NCBI GenBank assembly: GCA_949775045.1
Contig: OX459101.1
Span: 12,760,347-12,824,346 of the forward strand
DNA length: 64,000 nt
Origin: Metridium senile
Taxonomy: Eukaryota > Cnidaria > Anthozoa > Actiniaria > Metridiidae
Reading direction: 5' to 3'
The notes under the pieces are model-generated. The model did not search any database. It saw only the letters and a program-made list of their open reading frames with translations, and was not told the origin of the DNA. Within the stretch, counting starts at the first letter, position 1, and every line of letters begins with the position of its first letter. The translations under genes were made by a program, and so were the position numbers. Shown here one piece after another: positions 22,567 through 33,800 of this stretch.

Positions 22567-23396
22567 CCAAAACGCTAAAATCTTAACTAAAAGTCGCAGA
22601 CAGCTAGTCCTCTAGTATTTTGTAGATGTTTTTGAAATATTTTATTCCGGAAAGTTTAGTTGGTTTTGTTGTTTCGTTCTCGAGATATTGGAAACGAAAT
22701 TTCCGTCGCGCAATATTGTCACGCGTTCTCTAGATCCGTAAAAAGAAATAAATATATGTCATCTTTTTGTTGGTTGGTTTTCCATTCATAGTATAGTTAG
22801 TTGGAAGTTTTCTTCCAGTCTCTATTAAAAATTGAATCAATGTAAGCAATGTAACAGGCTTCTGTCCACTTTCTCTGGTGTCATCTGCGCGCCTTCTGTT
22901 TTAAAATTGTAGCCTCACCCCATGCAGATTAAAAGTTATTTATGTACATAATACTCCAGTTTCAAGTCCATCATTACGCAGCCTTAACCTCGATACTTCG
23001 ATAGCATGTGATATATTATTTTGTATTTAGTACAGCCCATGGCAAGGCAATGGACAACCAATCTGAGAAATACCACAGGTTTTATCACTACACTTTGATT
23101 AATGTACGTACAATCGATATCGAGGCTAAAGCTGGACAATAAAGAACTGTATCATTCAGTTATTAATATAATAAGCATATGATTAACTGGCAGTGTTATG
23201 TCTGACTCGAGGTCAAGGAGTATTTTTTAGACTAAATCTTGCATGTTAATTAATGTCGACATATTATATTTATTTTATTTTATTAGCTTTTTCCTTTATA
23301 CGAATGCAGGGACACCACAACAGCTTACGCCAATTACTGTGGGCCCTGCATAAGAAACATTGTTTAGCCAATTCCTTCCAACTGATGAAGGTCGAA
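22567..23396. other. Intergenic, nothing recognised
   Basis: AT-rich, with no ORF worth reporting and no repeat that matches elsewhere in the window. Confidence 0.5.
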
Positions 23397-23546
23397 TTAG
23401 AGTGAAGACACTAAACTACCCGTGAAATAGATATTAGACTAATCCACCTTAGCAGTCTCTAATTCCATTGTTTTCTTTTGTGTCTATTTGACTATTACAC
23501 CTTGACTATTTAATTTTGTTTCACGGGTTAAATGTCTTCACTCTAA
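23397..23546. mobile_element. 150-bp MITE, TTAGAGTGAAGACA ends
   Basis: The left end TTAGAGTGAAGACA with an inner CCCGTGAAA pairs with the right end TTTCACGGG...TGTCTTCACTCTAA. No coding capacity and no unambiguous target duplication. Confidence 0.7.
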
Positions 23547-23730
23547 CACATACAATTAAAACGTTTAGCATGGATCTCGACAAAATTCAAAAAGATATAT
23601 TTTGTCTAGCTCTCCTAAGAATTATCCTAAATTTGCAAGCAACTTTCATCAACAATTACTATGATAGGTTTTAGCTGCATTAACAAACTTTAATTCAAAT
23701 TAAGCATTTACAGGAAGCAAACGCAATAAG

Positions 23731-23733
23731 TAA

Positions 23734-23796
<63 letters not shown>

Positions 23797-23797
23797 T
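23731..23797. repeat. 7-bp tandem repeat (AACCGAA)n
   Basis: Eight to nine perfect copies of AACCGAA. The minus-strand ORF with a repeated SVFGFRF motif is an artefact of it. Confidence 0.95.
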
Positions 23798-24219
23798 TGA
23801 AGGAACACATTGTCTCAACACGTCTCGATCCAAATTTGAAATAATTTTCCATGGAAGAATTGATAGAAAATCATAATCGAGTTTTCTGCTGGCAACTGAG
23901 TGTGGAGAAAAAATTACAATATCCACAGAAAAATATATACTATTTAAAGTGTATAATTTTTTTATCCGTTTGGTAAGGATTTATTCAGTGTAGAGGACTG
24001 TAATTCATGCATAAGGCGTGTTCATGCGACCCACCCCTAGGATTTAAAAGACACACGAATTGGACATCGTTGCAGTGTATAGGAATAAGCCTTAAAAGGA
24101 ATTGCTTTTAAGCTTTTCTGTAACCGAATGTACACCAGTTGTTTATCCGTTGGATAACGATTTAGCTAATGTGTATTGATCTATTTTAAAGTATTCGTAG
24201 ACTAGCTGTATTCTCAGAT
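23798..24219. other. Spacer before the Penelope fragment
   Basis: No gene found. Part may be 5' truncated Penelope sequence, but no RT motif is seen. Confidence 0.4.
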
Positions 24220-24831
24220 ATGAATTATATGTCTTCCTCGCCCAAATCCTATATTTCACTACCATACATCAGAGGGACGTCAGAGATCATATCACGTATT
24301 TTACAACCGCACAACATCAGCGTAGCTCATAAACCCATATCTACACTACGCCAGATCCTGACTAAGGTTAAAGACAAAGACAGTCCTAATGATCGAATCG
24401 GTGCTATATATAAAATTGCATGCAATGACTGTGAGGCTACATATATTGGTGAAACAGGTAGATCGTTTAATACTAGAAAACAGGAACATCAGAAAGCAGT
24501 TCAACAACAGGACAATCGAAACAACATCGCCATGCATTATACCAAGACTGGACATTCCATTAACTGGGATTCTGGTGAATGTATTTCTTTTAGTGGGAAC
24601 AGAAAGCAAAGACTAGTCCTTGAAAGTTGGTTTACCAAGTTAGAACATCAACCAATTAATAGATCTATTACACTTCCAACACAATACAACCGGCTTGTAA
24701 ACAAACTTAACAAACAAAACGCCGCCGAAACGGTACCGCCACACAATGGGACTTATGCCGCTAATGACACCCAAGCGGTTCAGCCACACAACATGACCGA
24801 TGCCGCTAATGACGCAACATCCATTAATTAG
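24220..24831 (+). pseudogene. Penelope-like element, GIY-YIG endonuclease end
   Basis: 203 residues with the features of a Penelope-like element C terminus: a PYIRGTSEIISRIL segment linking RT to the nuclease, then GIY-YIG signs GAIYKIACNDCEATYIGETG, R in FNTRKQEH, and a conserved E in LVLESWF. The RT part is missing, so the copy is 5' truncated and cannot move by itself. The last 40 residues are a low-complexity repeat of PHN and AANDxT. The reading frame is otherwise intact. Confidence 0.85.
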
Positions 24832-24874
24832 CGTGGGAGTATAAATATCACTCAATCTGACTTTTTTATTCACT

Positions 24875-24919
24875 TGACTCTGAAGATGACTTCCGCACAG
24901 GATGTCGAAACGTCAGTCA
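24875..24919 (+). ncRNA. Hammerhead-like ribozyme motif in the Penelope tail
   Basis: CTGAAGA fits the CUGANGA box. Helix II pairs GAC with GTC and TCC with GGA around a small loop, followed by GAAACGTC. TGACT before box 1 pairs perfectly with AGTCA after GTC as helix I. Its position just after a Penelope-like ORF is where such ribozymes are known. The shortness of helix III leaves activity uncertain. Confidence 0.55.
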
Positions 24920-25504
24920 CATCAAACAGCCCTTCTGAGGGCTACATCCACCCGGATGATCCTATTACAAATATTGTTACTTCGACAAGTATTGTTACTT
25001 CGATAAACATGAATTATACAGTGAAGGATTTGTATCAGTTTTAGGACGCTAGATAAGGATTGATCCAGTGGATAGATTTACTCAGCTTTCGTACAACCGC
25101 TATAGTATATCCTATTCAATGTCAGAAGACGATTCCAGGAATGTTTTTCGAATTTTGTTTTAAAATATTATCTCTGCCATTTAAGCAAATTTATGTGGAA
25201 TGTCTTCAACAAGCATTATTTGCAGCAATATATAGAACTATTAATTAAAACAATGGCAAAACTTACCTTTAAGTTCCCATAAACAAGTCTTACTTCCGTG
25301 TGCCCGTTACATCATGGTTCCTGGTCTTTTTCTCGCTTCCAAGCCGTTGGTAGAACTCCCAGTAGTCACCTTGGATTATCCTACTTCATTTCGTTGTTAT
25401 TTTGATGGATTTATTTCGAATAAAACAGCCACAGAAAGTGTTCTGGTGGTTTGTTTTCCGCAGTGAAAACGAAACTGTTTCGTTGCAGATATCGCCACGC
25501 TATG
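24920..25504. other. Spacer, nothing recognised
   Basis: Contains a perfect short hairpin (AGCCCTTCTGAGGGCT near 24929) at the end of the Penelope fragment. No gene seen after it. Confidence 0.4.
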
Positions 25505-25790
25505 CAAGATAGCACGGCAGACTGTAGTTTGTTGTTTGAATATATTCGATCTTTTAATTATTTTCGTCAATCGACAGACCAGTAGAACTGCGGGCGCAAA
25601 TATTATTGCCGAGCGAGTCCCACAGGGACGAGCAATTTACGCCATTACGCCATTACGCCGGAGTGTCGCCCAAGAGTTGTAAGTCCTTCGGAACTCGCTT
25701 GCAGAGGCAGGTGCGCCCGCATTTTTCACTTGCTAGCGGATAGTACCTTTAATTTACCAAAAGCCGTTGACGATGTAATTTAAAACTATC

Positions 25791-25876
<86 letters not shown>

Positions 25877-25894
25877 GTCTGTCGTGCTCCCTTG
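25505..25894. mobile_element. Foldback element, short copy
   Basis: Ends are inverted: AGCACGGCAGACTG at the left, CAGTCTGTCGTGCTCCCTTG at the right. Diverged CGCTA-type duplications lie outside (25498-25504, 25895-25901). The inner palindromic motif GAGCGAGTCCC...GGGACGAG is shared with 47546-48819. An (AAC)n run occupies the right side. Confidence 0.7.
25792..25876. repeat. (AAC)n microsatellite
   Basis: About 28 AAC units inside the foldback element. Confidence 0.95.
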
Positions 25895-25901
25895 CGCTAA
25901 A

Positions 25902-27048
25902 TAAATTTTTCCATTGTTCTTTAACTCCTCTTATATTTTCTATCGCCTTTTGATTGGTTCATCACTTTTCCCGCTTCCTATTTAAGGTGACTCCAACATA
26001 ATTGGAAGCGTATTTGATACATTTTTTAACTCGCTTGTATCGCGTCAAAACCCCACCAATGAATCTGAATTGTACATATGTGTTACTTCAAGTATTTAGG
26101 TTTCTAACAGATCATTCGGAATTTTATTTCATAGCCGCGTTTGCCGTTACAAGCCGATTTTCTAACAATGATATTTCCAAATATTGCGCTCTAGCTCGGA
26201 AAATAATCTATCGATTTTTATAAAACATCAGATTCCTAATACATAGATAATCTTCTTGCAGTGTATCAAGTTTGAAGAAAATTTATAGAGCGGGAGTAAA
26301 GTTACAAGATTGGTTTAAAAATCGACCATAAAACCATTAATTTATAAACATTGATAAACATGCGTTAAAAAATTACAAATACTGAACAACATGAACAACG
26401 CGAACATTAGCCGACCGAACGAAGCCAGTTCGAGAATGAATTCATTATCGCCGTTCATAACAAACTTTGAAGCAAAACCGATATACCTCCACATTTCGTC
26501 TTACTACTTTGAAACAGAGGCCCTTTAAAACCAGTTGAATTGCTTAGTAAGTTAAGGAAGGAATAAGCTGGTTGTCACTAGTTAGTTTTCTTAATATTTT
26601 TTCGCGTAGAGTGCACGCCATATAACCGTGAAATAAAACATAATATGTATTGTCTAATTTCATTATTATGTACAAACGAGTGGATAGCACTGGAGTGGAA
26701 CAGTGCAAAGAACAATAGTCAGATAATTAGCTGCCTTTGTGTTTCGTTGTATGATTTACGCCTGCGTTAAATCTTATTTAGTTGATAACAAACTAGTTGA
26801 TAACTAAATACTATTATGCACTACAAAGTTAGTAGTTGTTTCACGAATATGTGGTGTGCACTCTATTAAAAATAAACGGTGAATCTATGAATTTAAAAGT
26901 TTTGATATTTTCATAGCGCTCTTGTTGTTCTAGCAAAAAATGAATAACTCAGTCCCTTTTATAGGTATAGATTTGAAATTAAAGCTGTATATTACTGAAA
27001 TAATGTTTATTCTTAAGTTTAAAAATTGGGGAAATCGGTTAAGTATTT
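25902..27048. other. Intergenic, nothing recognised
   Basis: AT-rich DNA over 1.1 kb. ORFs are short and lack family features. Confidence 0.5.
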
Positions 27049-27900
27049 GTGAATTGTTTAACGCATGTTTATCAAGAATTGAATAATTTAGTTACTCGTG
27101 CAAACCTTTTATACGGCCACTCAGTTCAACTTGCATCTGTTAATTTAGTAGGAGTTCCGATTAATACTAGAAGAATGCGCAACATCGTAGATTTGCTCAA
27201 AGAGGAGGAGAAATCAGCAATAAGCACTTCCTTTAATTCAGATTTCAAGTACTCTGGCTTACCTGGAAGGCCAAGGATTCACATAACGCAGGATCAGTTT
27301 TCATATTTATCTGACAATGGATTTAAAGCTGTTGACATGGCCCGTATACACAGACGACTTTTAAGTCTTTAAAAAGGCTTTAATGTAAACACAAGTCGAT
27401 CTTTTACCGACATTGATGATCGTGCATTAGATGATACTTTTCGTAATATTAAGATTAAATTTCCTAATTCTGGATATCGCATGATGCTTGGGCACTTAAT
27501 GCCGAGAGGAATTTTTGGTCAGCAATTGCGTGTCCGAGAAAGTATGAAACGTATTGATCCTGCAGGTACAGTGGTTCGATGGTTGTGCGCTACAGAAAGG
27601 CGTCAATACAACGTAAGCAATCCCAATGCTCTTTGGCACATCGAAGGTTGCCACAAGTTGATACGGTAAGGAAAAACTCCAATACGTCATGGAATAATGA
27701 TTTGGTATAATATAAGTATTAAATAACTTTGACTAGCTATAGTGAATCATTCCAATAATAGAAACCTTGGATTTAAAAATTTAATTTATTTGTTTTTAGA
27801 TGGAAATTAGTAGTGCATGGAGGGATAGATGGATATTCAAGGTCAATAGTATATTTTAAAATATTCTAACAACAATAAATCAGAAACAGTTCTTGTTTTT
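27049..27900 (+). pseudogene. Integrase-core (rve-like) gene remnant
   Basis: A stretch of a DDE integrase-like protein found in many animal genomes. It has an N-terminal coiled region, GLPGRPRIHITQDQ, GYRMMLGHL, a 'RESMKRIDPAG' segment and LWHIEGCHKLIR. It is broken by an in-frame TAA at 27370-27372. A plausible intron (GTAAGG at 27668, TTTTTAG before 27801) joins to WKLVVHGGIDGYSR, after which the frame shifts near 27850. The first catalytic aspartate (usually in WHIDGNHK) is glutamate here. Clearly inactive; whether the parent was a mobile element or a host gene is not decided. Confidence 0.65.
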
Positions 27901-27957
27901 TTTATTTTTTTATTTTTATTTAATACTTATATTATACCAAATCATTATTCCATGATG
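27688..27957. repeat. Inverted repeat around the integrase remnant's last exon
   Basis: CATGGAATAATGATTTGG and TATAATATAAGTATTAAATA (27690-27733) recur inverted at 27914-27955. The arms of about 42 bp are near perfect. They lie in the intron and after the last exon, so a MITE-like structure or local inversion has trapped the exon. Confidence 0.65.
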
Positions 27958-27961
27958 TTAA

Positions 27962-30068
27962 AGGGGTACTTGGACGAAAATGGCTCGAAATTGTAAAATG
28001 GCAAATACTGGGTTTTAAGAGCTGAAACTTTGCTTTAATAATCTTCAATACCTAAATAATCATTGTATAAAGTTTTAGTTCGATAGTCCAAAGGAAAGTA
28101 TGAAATATTTACGGTTACGTTTTCGTCCGCCATTGATTTGTTTGTCTCACGGTCAAAAAGTCATTGAGAACAGCGGCTCGCCGTATGACGCCATACACGC
28201 AACGAATATTAATTAGTCTCCATTTCACCTTACATTTCTTTAGATAATTTACTAAAGTTTTCTAGTCAATACTTGTTCTCTACAGCGGAAAAATCAGCTC
28301 TAAGGGTATTTTTAAAAGCCCCTTATATATTGCTGTTCAATGGAGAGCCCTGGGAATGTTCAATTTGGGATATATTGAAGATTTGGAGCCAGTTGTATCT
28401 ATTAAAGAAGAAGATGTATTATACGGCTTCCTGTACAAAATCAAACAAAGTCAAGTAGAGTGAAATAACTCGAATTTATTAAACAAGGAAAATTCACGGC
28501 TCTCATAAGTATCAATACTTTCTTCGGCATTATTACTTGACCTTTATTACGACATAAGACGAAGGATTAATTTTTAATGTATTTTTTAATGTGACCAAAT
28601 GACTCGCAAACCATGAAAAAATTGGCAAAGTTTGACGCCTTGAAATGCTCCTGGAACGTAAAACTTGAAAATATTTTTACCGATCAGATGAAAGCATGTT
28701 TATTGTTCGTTTATATACAAGAGAAGTGTCATCCTTGGAGTCCAACTGTATTATAGTTAGTCAGTTTACAAATGATGGCTTAGGTTGAAATTCGTCAAAG
28801 TAATTCAAGTCACGCAAGTCTGTGCATCACGTAAACAAATGCTATAGTCTAACCGGGCCGGCTAAAGGATGAATTAGCTGCTCTAAAATTGCAGCGAACA
28901 TAAGAACATATATCATTTCGAACATAGCACATAATATTTGTAAATAGAGTTTCTGACATAACTATCAATCCACAGTATAAATAGGTCAGCGAGAGTCAAG
29001 CTGGGATCGCATGTCAACTCAAACAAAACGATACGACCGGATACGAAACAAACAACAGTTTCGAGCTTAGATCAGTCCTGAATCATTCTAATAGTCTTTT
29101 TAAAGCCAATCGAGCGGTAAATAATATCTAGCTAAGTCTTTTATAACATCTTTTACATTATATACACCGACTATTGAAAGAAGTTACATAAATAATTAAC
29201 GCGACCGGAAAAAAACTAAGCACTGTCAATGAGTGCACTCGTAAACGATGCAAAATATTTCAATAAAACAATATTCCAATTCATAGCATATAACCAAAGT
29301 GAATTGATCTATTTTTAAAGTCTTAAATAGTTTTTTGCTGCAACACTTATTTCATATTAATTCGAAAAAGAAGAAGTGAAATCAACGATCTTGATTGAAC
29401 ATGGCTTGGTCAGTTCGAATAATATTTCGCTTACCTGACGCCAGCTTATTGCACTCAACACTGCTGTGTATCGGATCGGTCTGTTCAAAAACCCAAATTG
29501 GGATTTTTTGTTGGGATTGCCCCCGTTACAAGCCTTTGTTGTTGTCCTCTGAAATGTATAGCCTTACAGACTTATTTTTATCCAAAATGTTTTGAACAAA
29601 CCCCAAATAATCCCGAAGGATGAAGTTTGCTCGTTGGACGCGCAAAAATCTCTTCTATTTGTCTGAATCAGCCTTAGTTTTAAGGAAGAAATGTGCACAG
29701 AAATACTAGATGCTTTGTCTACAACACTCCTGAAGCCATACACTTCGCAGCACCAAGACATTTTTCGGTTAAAACATAAGTTTTTCAACTTTCCAAGCAG
29801 ATTTACATGTATATTAGCCACGAGTGTTTGTTATGTGTTGCGGGTATGATGTCATTTCCTGACTCGACCCAATCCTCTTGAGCCGGATTCATGATACAAG
29901 CAAAACAATGGCGGACGGAAATAACCGTCAATTTTTAATACTTTCCTTTGGACTATCGGATAAATACTTTACACAATAATTGTTTAGATATTGAAGATTA
30001 TTTAAGCAAAATTTCAGCTCTTAGAACCCATTTTTACAATTTCGAGCCATTTTCGTCCAAGTACCCCT
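27962..30068. mobile_element. Non-autonomous element with TTAA duplication (Kolobok-like)
   Basis: 2,107 bp. Ends AGGGGTACTTGGACGAAAAT and the inverted counterpart, with homology running inward for about 190 bp, are flanked by TTAA at 27958-27961 and 30069-30072. TTAA targets are used by piggyBac and Kolobok; the AGGGG end rather than CCY favours Kolobok. ORFs inside are short and not transposase-like. Confidence 0.8.
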
Positions 30069-30825
30069 TTAAAATTATCAAATATAATAGTTTAAGATCT
30101 AACTAATTGCAACAGAAGGATTTTCACTGCCAAATGATAGTTAGTGGCCTACTTACTAACATACATAAAGTTCCCAAAAATTCGGATAGGGGAACATGGT
30201 TAAAATTAGCTTTTTTTATTTTGAAGTTTTACCACAGGGTACCCAACTCGAGAAAAAAAAAATCATTTCGCTAAAAATAGAATGAAACTTATAAAATATT
30301 CACAGATATTGCTTCTAACAAATAAGGAGACACTTTCTGAGTCTTCATTAAAATATTTCACAAATATTGTGTGTCAGAACTTGCTAAAATGGGTGATTTA
30401 TTATTTCTCACTCTTACCACAGGGTACCCAATTCGAGAAAAGTATATTTTGATAAAACATTTAGTAAACATAACCAATTCACAGATATTGTTCCAAACAA
30501 TGATCCCACCATCTTTTTTTATTAAACAAATATATATTTGTGTTATTTACTAGACGTAATTGACTTGTTTTCATTTATACAAGAGATCTGATGGGATGCC
30601 ACTACTAGAATCTATGCCGACTTAAATCTTTGCATCATCAGATTTTCTAAAAGATTGCTACATATATTTGTACTGCATAACTCGAATTACAGTTGTGTTT
30701 AGACAAACTATAGTTTAGCTGCCTATTATTCATGAATTATTTACAACATTACAATTGTTGCGTTGCTATGACAACTAACATTTATATCTGAATGTTAACT
30801 AAAAGTGGCTTTGGCTAGTTTCTAT

Positions 30826-33800
30826 TTACTCTGTCAGTTCTGGGAGTGCCGAGTTTTTACAGCTTGTTCCCTTACATACTCCACAAGCAGCTGAGCAGTC
30901 AAGTCCATTCTTTACACAGGAGCATCTTTTTGAGCTGCAGTCCGTCTTGCAATTGCATCGGATGATCTCTAGCAAAGAAGGATGCGCTGGAGGCAGATTT
31001 GTTGGTATGGGTGCAAGCTTTTCATTCTTCAACTCCCATCCCCATTCTAGTGGAGGTAGATGGTTATCCTTCCATTGCTGAACTTGCAGATAGACTCTCA
31101 AACTGTGAAAGCTGGCAGCAGATGAGGTTGGCGGAAGACTTTCTGGTTGAACGCATACATTTCCACTTGCTACTTTGTGACAAAAGCGGGTATATCGTAA
31201 GGAATCGAGAGACTCTGTAGGCAAACCATTGTAGAAACAGGCTAATGATCGTTCACCTGCGGCTATTACTTCATCTTTAGAAGCAGCTGTGTTGATAAAC
31301 ACTTTGGCTTGGTCACGAAGATGAGCATTCTTCTGGAACGCCTTGACAGCAACTCCTTTCCCAATCCCATGTACTCGCGATGTTGTGTCACATCCAAGAA
31401 GCGCATGCATGTATAGTATACTGCTACAAACATCAAGTCCCAGTGCAGACTTCGTCTTCTTGATGTTCCATACTCTGCGTGTCTTCGAGCGCTGTTTGGG
31501 CTGTGTATAAAGAAGAGTTCGTGTGCATCCAGCTCACCATGGTACAACATCAATACTAGAAGGTCAGTATCATCTCAAACAAGAACAGTATTGTGGGATC
31601 TTGCAGCCTGCACTGCCGTTTTAACAATCAATAGGTCAGCATCTCCATTAGCTTGTAGAACGGTATGTCCTGCGACTCTAAGCTTGTCAGCAAGAAGATT
31701 GATGAACCTCTGTTTGTTACTTTGATTGGAGAGGAACGCTATCTTCTTAAGTGGGATGATCATGTCTGAGTCAAACAGCACGGGTTGTGCACAGACACTG
31801 GTTCTCCTCTGATGAGTGCACGTCTTTGTAGATGGACCGTCATCATAACCATCAAATACAATTGTGGCCTTTCTGTATCTTGCCTCTACATATTGGATGT
31901 ACATGGAACAAATAGCGTCATACGTCAAACCATTCGGCCAAATTACACGGTGAATCAAAGCACCCCCATCGATGACAAAATGTGCGTGCTGCGGACGTTC
32001 TGTATGTATACCTTCTGTCTGGGTCCAGATTGCATCAGCGAGCATGGGTTTGTTTGCTTGTCTGGGAAGAAGTGAATTATCAAAGAGTGCACTTGGATAA
32101 CTGGACATTTCATATTTGAAGAGTGCCTCAGGGTTGTCGCATCGCCCACTAGTAAACCTCAGCCTTTGGAATAACAGCTGTGGATCTATTTGTACCTTGC
32201 CATCGCTGAACTGGACTGCTATTTTGGATGCAAAGGTAACCGCTTGATTTTTCTTCTGAAAAGTATACTCGTGAATGTTCTTTCCAACCAACGATTGAAT
32301 AACTTTGTCACCCACGTCTTTAGCATTGTCACAATTCACACTCTCTTCTGCCACTACTCCAGTCACGATGTTGCGCAGGGATTTGGCAGAACCAAATGGA
32401 CTTCTGTGAGATAGATACTCAACGATCTTCATGGTATCATTATGGTCCCGCTCCTTCATAGCCTTGATCGCATCCTTGTGTTGCTTATCTTGGCTGGTAT
32501 GCTGCTCACTGGTGTTGAAGTTGGTGCCAGTAAGTTCCTGCATAGCATTATTGACATCTGCACAAGTAGGCATGGACATTACCCACACCAAACGTTGCGT
32601 TTCAGTCATCCCTCGTCCTCTAGTTAGCCCGCCATTTGTCTTGATGCTTCTCATCAATACCTACAAAATCAAGATAAACAACAGTTAAGATTTGTTTTTG
32701 AAACTATTTTTTCTATAGCAAAACAATGTTATAAATGGCGAACTTCCATTCCTGGAAAACTTCACCGGAAAATATCATTAATTCAGCTATCATCTAAAAA
32801 AGAGTCTCCATTTGTTAAATTACCTGCTCAATGATTAAATCGGTTGATAATCCAGCCCAGAAGTGATCACTCCGACGCACCACATGCAAACCTTCCAGAA
32901 AGCTATTATAAACTGCTGTATTGGTCTTCTCGATGTCTTGCAAAAACTGCAGATAAATATATGCCGACTTTGCATACATATTATGGCCTGCAGCAGCAAA
33001 ATATGGTAACTTGTTGTTAACAGCCTGAAGGTGGAGCATCCAGTTGCCTGTCCGCTCTCCTTTAATGAACTTTTTTTAGAATATCCACCATCTTCATGTA
33101 TTCAAGCCACAACATTGCTGTACGGTGATCCTTCAGAGATACCCTTCTGTCTTCTAGTTCCTTGGCAACAGAATTAAGTAGTCCAGAGCAGTTAACTTGA
33201 CTTGCCATTTTCGGTGTTTCAACAAGCTCACAGTAATAATGATAATTAATAATAATTAATTTCACATATTTACATGACTGTGTAATTATTATATATTGTA
33301 TAGACTAGTGGCCTGTTGCTGCAATGTTTGTAGATATCTATCAAAAAGAATGATCACTATGATGATGATTCAGTGCTATGATAATAATAGCAACGGATTC
33401 AATTTACAGAGAGTTTTGATTCAGAATTTCAAAATTGTACTAATAACCAAAATGTCTTACCTGTTTATACAAAGCCTTTACTAGCTGTAGGTCAATGTCT
33501 GAAGCTTCGTCATCGTGATCCATCTCATCAGCTGGCTGTTCATCATTGTCATCGAGTTCAATGTCTGAGGCTTGCTCTGCTCCGTCCTCGTCCTCGTCCA
33601 TCTCATCTACTGGCTGTTCATCGTTGTCATCGAGTTCAATGTCTGAAGCTTGCTCTGAGACAGCGACAGGTACAGGAAAAGTTTGTCCAAATGTGTCACA
33701 TACAAGCAATGAATTGAGAGCGGCGTCAAGTAGAAAATGACCTCTGACTGATCGAGCTATAGCTTTCCCACTGATCATATGAATGACTGCATTTTGGGCA

